DNA of 10,531 nucleotides from Actinomycetota bacterium (GTDB lineage Bacteria > Actinomycetota > Acidimicrobiia > Acidimicrobiales > JAMCPL01), in contig JAMCPC010000004.1 of NCBI GenBank assembly GCA_023379725.1, positions 1-10,531 of the forward strand, written 5' to 3'. A program made the position numbers and the translations under genes. Position 1 is the first letter of the stretch. Each line of letters starts with the position of its first letter. Of the stretch, positions 6,607-10,531 are shown one piece after another. Under the pieces are notes generated by a model that was not told the DNA's origin, made no database searches, and worked only from the letters and a program-made list of their open reading frames with translations.

Positions 6607-7494
6607 TTATAGATGCAACAACTCGCTTAGGGCTTCACCCAGCTTTACCGGATCATGCAGCAATGTCCTACTATCGGATATATCTCTCTTCTCTACCATT
6701 ACGTCAAGTGCCCCTATATCTCCTAGTGGTAAACCCCGTGGGTCGACAAGGACGACATCTACCGAGATCCCGTGCTCACAAAGTGCATGAAGATGGCTGG
6801 CCGTGTCATAATCTGCTGTTTCGCCAGGCTGCTCTCTTAAATTGGCTACATATACACGCGGACAGCGAGCCATGGCGATCTCTCTCGCTATAGCCGGTAT
6901 ACCCGATGCCGCGATGACACTGGTAAACAGCGATCCGGGACCGATCACGATCTGATCGGCATTGCGCATTGCCGACAGTACGTCATCTGGAACTCGCGGG
7001 TTGGCAGGCTGCATGGCCAGATGAAGTATAGAACCGGAGTTCATCACAGCGGTCTGACCCTTTACCCTTCCATGATTCGTATCAGCCTCAAGGACAACGG
7101 GATGCACAGCCGCAGGCAGTACTCTCCCTCTGGTGGAAAGCAGCTTCCCTGCCTCATTGAGAGCGATCTGCAGGTCACCACAGCGCTCAAACAATGCTGT
7201 AAGTATGAGATTGCCCAGTGCATGACCATTCAGTTCCCCATCGTGGAAGCGGTATTCGAATAGCGAGGCGAGCAGGGAATCCTCAGGTGCCAGTGCAACC
7301 AAGCATTTTCGGAGATCTCCAGGTGGAACGGTTCCAAGCACCTTACGTAGCCTCCCCGACGATCCACCATCATCAGCGACAGAGACGACACCGCTTATAT
7401 CACCTGCGTAACTCGTCAGCGCCCTTAGAGTAACCGAGAGACCATGACCGCCGCCAATGGCTGTAACAGCAGGGTATCCATCATTGTAGGCCAT
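6607..7494 (-). CDS. yvcK: YvcK/CofD-like gluconeogenesis and cell-shape factor
   Basis: A 295-residue protein of the YvcK (CuvA/GlmR) group, relatives of the CofD phospholactate transferase that act as UDP-GlcNAc-binding regulators of envelope synthesis rather than in F420 synthesis. Signature blocks are all present: AIGGGHGLS (12-20), VADDGGSSGRLR (39-50), PPGDLRKCLVAL (57-68), GHALGNLIL (90-98), VIGPGSLFTSV (183-193) and NLREQPGETADY (218-229). Length is normal for the shorter form. Its ATG shares one base with the rapZ stop (TAATG), so translation is coupled. Known: in Bacillus subtilis YvcK is needed on gluconeogenic carbon sources, is required for correct PBP1 placement, and its loss is rescued by extra MreB. 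The next gene here encodes an MreB-like protein. Usually whiA follows yvcK; it is not in this window. Confidence 0.95.
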   Translation of the reverse strand: MAYNDGYPAVTAIGGGHGLSVTLRALTSYAGDISGVVSVADDGGSSGRLRKVLGTVPPGDLRKCLVALAPEDSLLASLFEYRFHDGELNGHALGNLILTALFERCGDLQIALNEAGKLLSTRGRVLPAAVHPVVLEADTNHGRVKGQTAVMNSGSILHLAMQPANPRVPDDVLSAMRNADQIVIGPGSLFTSVIAASGIPAIAREIAMARCPRVYVANLREQPGETADYDTASHLHALCEHGISVDVVLVDPRGLPLGDIGALDVMVEKRDISDSRTLLHDPVKLGEALSELLHL

Positions 7495-8516
7495 TAGCGC
7501 TTGATGTCCCTATGAAGTACGCCTACCTCCACACCCAAATCTCGCATTCTACCGGACAGTTCCTGTGCTATCACAACTGATCGATGCTTACCTCCTGTAC
7601 AGCCTATGGCCAGTGTGATATACGACTTGCCCTCCTGTAAATATAGTGGAAGCACGAAGCGAAAGAGGTCGTCGATCCTGCCAAGGAGATCACGTGCGGC
7701 GGCACCGCCAAGAACATAATCTTTCACCGGATCATCCACCCCAGTCAGATTCTTCAATTCCTCTACCCAATAGGGATTGGGCAGGAATCTACAGTCAAAT
7801 ACCATATCGGCATCGAGCGGCACCCCGTATTTGAATCCAAAAGACATAATGGTTACCTGAAGCGCTCCACCGATACCAGCTCGAAAAATTTCGATAATTC
7901 TGCTACGGAGCTGGTTTACATTGAGCTCACCAGACTCTATGACGATGTCAGCCACATCCTTCACCGGCTCCAGCATTCTGCGCTCATCTGCAATCGCCTC
8001 CTGTATCTTCATACCAGGCTCTACTGCAGACATTGGATGTCGCCTACGTGTCCCTTCGAATCGCCTGATCAATACCTCGTCAGGAGCATCAAGATAAAGC
8101 AACTTGACTGGGTGTCCCGATGACCGCAATAGTTGCAACGAATTCAGCAGATCATCGATCCTGGCACCTCCTCCACGCCCTACCACCAACGCTACTCGAT
8201 ACGGCGGTACACCTATCGTTCCAAGAGCAGATGGTGACTCTGCCAGAAGCGACGGAGGCATATTGTCTATTACATACCAACCGGCATCCTCAAGGGCATC
8301 GGCAACAGTTGATCTGCCTGCCCCAGACATACCGGTAATAAGCAGGTACTCCGTCCTTTCTGGTTCTGCCGTTATCGGCTCTTTAGCTCCTCTTGGTGCC
8401 TGCCCTGTGGATGCATTCCTAATGGATGCCTGTATTTCGTCTGCTTCCGCCGGCATATGCCCTGGCTCCATTGGCACTGCCTCTATAGGAGGTGAATCTG
8501 TCCTTTGTGAATCCAT
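7494..8516 (-). CDS. rapZ: RapZ/YvcJ-type nucleotide-binding adapter protein
   Basis: A 340-residue P-loop protein of the RapZ family (formerly UPF0042). In E. coli RapZ binds glucosamine-6-phosphate and delivers small RNAs to RNase E to control GlmS; the role in Gram-positives is less clear. Walker A is GMSGAGRS (62-69), with Arg where most P-loops have Lys, as commonly seen in actinobacterial members. YVIDNMPPSLL (81-91), the C-terminal SFGFKYGVP (225-233), DADMVFDCRFLPNPYW (235-250) and IGCTGGKHRSV (304-314) complete the family pattern. About 53 residues precede the P-loop domain, far more than in E. coli or Bacillus; they are Pro/Glu/Ala-rich and probably disordered. Met16 or Met21 could be the true start: GAGG lies upstream of Met16, while the listed ATG has only GAG against it. 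The gene is 3 nt behind a small gene and shares TAATG with yvcK. Confidence 0.93.
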   Translation of the reverse strand: MDSQRTDSPPIEAVPMEPGHMPAEADEIQASIRNASTGQAPRGAKEPITAEPERTEYLLITGMSGAGRSTVADALEDAGWYVIDNMPPSLLAESPSALGTIGVPPYRVALVVGRGGGARIDDLLNSLQLLRSSGHPVKLLYLDAPDEVLIRRFEGTRRRHPMSAVEPGMKIQEAIADERRMLEPVKDVADIVIESGELNVNQLRSRIIEIFRAGIGGALQVTIMSFGFKYGVPLDADMVFDCRFLPNPYWVEELKNLTGVDDPVKDYVLGGAAARDLLGRIDDLFRFVLPLYLQEGKSYITLAIGCTGGKHRSVVIAQELSGRMRDLGVEVGVLHRDIKR

Positions 8517-8519
8517 CTC

Positions 8520-8690
8520 TCACAGTGTACATCGCCGCCAAGCCTTACGCTGGAGAGCAGGCTGATCGAGCTGGATTGTCCAGTGATGCCAGCAAACTGA
8601 TGGTATTACGGGGCAACTCTTAGCTACCCACCCATCAGCCACCAGTACACTCTCTGTCGACGATAGATCAAAATAATCGGTAAGGTTCAC
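8520..8690 (-). CDS. Small protein of 56 residues between uvrC and rapZ
   Basis: A minus-strand frame fills this otherwise unexplained gap exactly. It starts at GTG (8690-8688), overlapping the uvrC stop in the coupled form GTGA, and its TGA (8522-8520) is 3 nt before the rapZ ATG. It encodes 56 residues beginning MNLTDYFDLSSTESVLVADG. Residues 20-54 are unusual: four Trp (21, 34, 37, 51), three Cys (26, 33, 54) and a CWHHW cluster (33-37), followed by a basic end, RKAWRRCTL. There is no membrane segment or signal peptide. The Cys/His content could hold a metal, but no known zinc-finger spacing is present. I do not recognise a family. The gap could also be untranslated: an open frame this short has roughly a 5-10% chance of arising in any one frame. 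The boundary coincidence at both ends is the main argument for it. Confidence 0.5.
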   Translation of the reverse strand: MNLTDYFDLSSTESVLVADGWVAKSCPVIPSVCWHHWTIQLDQPALQRKAWRRCTL

Positions 8691-10531
8691 CGCTGATGCC
8701 TGGGTGGATGCATTGTGTCGTATACACGCTCCCTGACATCTTCAGGAAGCCAGCTAAATGCAGACAATTGATCACGGCTCATTGATTGTAGTCTCTTCAT
8801 ACTTCCGGCTTCACTGATGAGACGCATCTTACGCCTCTCTCCAAATCCCCGGATGCCATCGAGTATGCTTCCCGTCATGGACTTGGACCTCAGTTGCCTG
8901 TGATAAGAGATAGCAGTCCTGTGAGACTCATCTCTGGCGCGCTGCAATATAAAGAGAGCTTCGGAACCCCTTGGAATAGGAACTGGATCCCCTTGACTGG
9001 GTAGATACACCTCCTCAAGCCGCTTGGCCAATGCAGCAATCGCTATCTGACCCGACAGTCCCATCTCTTCAAGTACCCTGATACCAACGCCAAGTTGTCC
9101 CTTACCACCGTCGAGTAAGATTAAGTGCGGTGGGTAAGAAAATTTCGTGCTCTTGGTAGGAGTGGACAGTTTGGATAGCCTGCGCCTTAGTACCTCTTCC
9201 ATTGCTGCAAAATCATTGTTTGACGGTACATCTCTGAGCCTGAAGCGACGGTATTCGGAAGGCCGAGGAATACCGTCTTCAATGACTACCATTGAAGCTA
9301 CATAATTACTTCCCTGCAAATGACTGGTATCGTAGCACTCTATTCTAAGAGGTGCCCTATTGAGATTTAAGTACCTCTGGAGCTCTTCAAGCGCACGAGC
9401 CATGGTAGCCGGATCTTGTGAACGCTTCAACTTACGCTGGACAAGGTGGTGCGCGGCATTCTCTCCCGCTCTATTCAGCAACGCTCGCTTCCTCCCCCGT
9501 TGCGGCACCTTGATCACCACCAGAGGAGAGGTGGTTTCACTGTTCCCAGGGTATCCCATATTGTGCTCTGATCCGGAGAAGCGTACCAGATCTTGATACA
9601 GATCCACGTCACCGGGCAATACCGGCACAATTACCTCACGCGGACGACCTATACCATCCAGTAGAGTAATGCGATACTCTGACTCTATAGCATAGAGTCT
9701 CTCCAGTGCCTTTTCCACCACATCACGTTCACTCCAATAACTCTCGCCTGCCTCGATAATGAATGCCCTGCGACCTACTACTGCACCATGGCGTACATGG
9801 AGAACAAACACAGATGACTCCAGCTCCTCAAGGGCTATACCTATTACGTCAGCATTCTCATTACCCCCCGTATAAATCATCTGCTCCTCCAGGGTCTTTC
9901 GCATGGACATAATGCCATCTCTGAGCTTGGCGGCTGTCTCGAAGTCCAGTTTCGCCGCCGCATCTCTCATCTCATCTTCCATTCTTGTGAGAATAGGTCT
10001 TGTATCACCTGACAAAAATGCCATCAATCCTTTGAGATAGCCACTATACTCTGCTTCATCCACCGCACCGGCACACGGCCCAGAACATCTTCCTATGTGA
10101 TACAGGAGGCAAGGTCTACCCATCCTGGTGTGCCTGGACATCTTTGTGTCTGAACAAGTCCTAACCGGATATGTCTTTATAAGTAATGACAGCGTCTCTC
10201 GAACTGCTTTCACGTTTGTATAGGGTCCATAATACCTGTTACCACGCTTTAATTTCCCTCTGGTGACATAGGCACCGGGCCAGCTCTCTGCAAGGCTGAT
10301 TGCAAGCCATGGATAGCTCTTGTCGTCTATCAGTCTGATATTGAAGCGTGGCTTGTAGGTCTTTATAAGCGAGTATTCCAACAGGAGAGCCTCTACTTCG
10401 GTAGCTACCTGCACCCACTCTACCCTGGCGGCTTGGGACATCATCTGGGCAGTTTTGAGCGGCAGGGTATTGGGGGAGGCAAAATAGCTCATTACCCGGT
10501 TGCGCAATGACTTTGCCTTACCGACATAAAT
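8687..10531 (-). CDS. uvrC: Excinuclease ABC subunit C, 5' end beyond the window
   Basis: The nuclease of nucleotide-excision repair, cutting on both sides of a lesion marked by UvrA/UvrB. The frame stays open to the right edge and reads IYVGKAKSLRNRVMSYF, the second half of the GIY-YIG motif, so only a short N-terminal piece is missing; an internal TTG at 10507 is not the real start. Visible (counting from the edge): the GIY-YIG nuclease domain to about 105, with YKPRFNI near 59-65; four Cys at 126, 141, 149 and 153 (ending CLLYHIGRCSGPC) that fit the UvrC iron-sulfur ligands; a UVR domain near 190-215 for UvrB contact; and the C-terminal RNase H-like nuclease with IECYDTSHLQG and ILLDGGKGQLG, then HhH motifs around ILDGIRGFGERRK and FSWLPEDV. 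The visible 614 residues end in HPPRHQR. It heads the operon as seen here and overlaps the next small gene by 4 nt. Confidence 0.97.
   Translation of the reverse strand: MYVGKAKSLRNRVMSYFASPNTLPLKTAQMMSQAARVEWVQVATEVEALLLEYSLIKTYKPRFNIRLIDDKSYPWLAISLAESWPGAYVTRGKLKRGNRYYGPYTNVKAVRETLSLLIKTYPVRTCSDTKMSRHTRMGRPCLLYHIGRCSGPCAGAVDEAEYSGYLKGLMAFLSGDTRPILTRMEDEMRDAAAKLDFETAAKLRDGIMSMRKTLEEQMIYTGGNENADVIGIALEELESSVFVLHVRHGAVVGRRAFIIEAGESYWSERDVVEKALERLYAIESEYRITLLDGIGRPREVIVPVLPGDVDLYQDLVRFSGSEHNMGYPGNSETTSPLVVIKVPQRGRKRALLNRAGENAAHHLVQRKLKRSQDPATMARALEELQRYLNLNRAPLRIECYDTSHLQGSNYVASMVVIEDGIPRPSEYRRFRLRDVPSNNDFAAMEEVLRRRLSKLSTPTKSTKFSYPPHLILLDGGKGQLGVGIRVLEEMGLSGQIAIAALAKRLEEVYLPSQGDPVPIPRGSEALFILQRARDESHRTAISYHRQLRSKSMTGSILDGIRGFGERRKMRLISEAGSMKRLQSMSRDQLSAFSWLPEDVRERVYDTMHPPRHQR

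Noticed and set aside
6321..6893. A 190-codon plus-strand frame.
   Set aside because: It is antisense to the mreB-like gene and yvcK, both clearly coding; the translation has no recognisable motifs.
8484..8494. A plus-strand AGGAGGTGA resembling a Shine-Dalgarno.
   Set aside because: It lies inside rapZ on the opposite strand with no suitable start and gene following.
8104..8565. A 153-codon plus-strand frame, Ser/Pro-rich.
   Set aside because: It is antisense to rapZ and reflects that gene's codon pattern.
8670..8692. A possible terminator at the uvrC end: CGGT/ACCG stem followed by ATTATTTT on the minus strand.
   Set aside because: The stem is only 4 bp, and it lies inside a tightly packed operon and the small gene's start.
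10505..10507. A TTG that could be taken as the uvrC start.
   Set aside because: The frame continues upstream to the edge with YVGKAK, part of the conserved GIY-YIG domain, so the gene starts outside the window.
1..10531. CRISPR arrays, tRNA or rRNA genes, insertion sequences and phage genes.
   Set aside because: No regularly spaced repeat array, transposase-like protein, terminal inverted repeat pair or tRNA-like sequence was seen by reading.

Overview
The window looks like a piece of an actinobacterial genome, possibly from an early-branching, MreB-carrying class such as Acidimicrobiia. This placement is inference. It rests on the order uvrC-rapZ-yvcK, a RapZ with the Walker A form GMSGAGRS and a GCTGGKHRSV C-terminal motif (both typical of actinobacterial RapZ), and a membrane-anchored PDZ/Lon-like protease. 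Base composition is only moderate in GC by eye (near half) and the Ile codon ATA is used freely, so this is not a classic high-GC actinomycete. No search was run.

Layout: (i) 1-205, minus strand, the start of a small single-span membrane protein cut by the left edge, with a perfect extended -10 promoter at 240-248. (ii) 241-431, a repeat-bearing stretch with no convincing gene. (iii) 432-2236, minus strand, a two-gene operon of a short-chain dehydrogenase followed by an aldo/keto reductase. (iv) 2339-4172, plus strand, a family 2 glycosyltransferase and a membrane-anchored polysaccharide-deacetylase-like protein, separated by a hairpin-rich spacer. (v) 4173-4352, a convergent spacer with two pairs of 15-bp direct repeats. 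(vi) 4353-10531, minus strand, a tight operon read right to left: uvrC (its start lies beyond the right edge), an unlisted 56-codon small gene, rapZ, yvcK, an mreB-like gene and a Lon-like protease.

The long operon is the most interesting part. Its genes overlap or nearly abut: GTGA at uvrC/small gene, 3 nt between the small gene and rapZ, TAATG at rapZ/yvcK, 35 nt between yvcK and mreB-like, and 5 nt before the protease gene, whose Shine-Dalgarno lies inside the end of the mreB-like gene. YvcK and MreB are functionally linked in Bacillus subtilis, and here they sit in one transcription unit where whiA usually follows yvcK. The MreB-like protein keeps the MreB fold but has lost several ATPase residues, including the EEP Glu pair, so it may be a non-hydrolysing MreB paralogue. 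Together with the glycosyltransferase and deacetylase-like protein converging on it, the region has a cell-envelope theme, although the link between the two strands is only positional.
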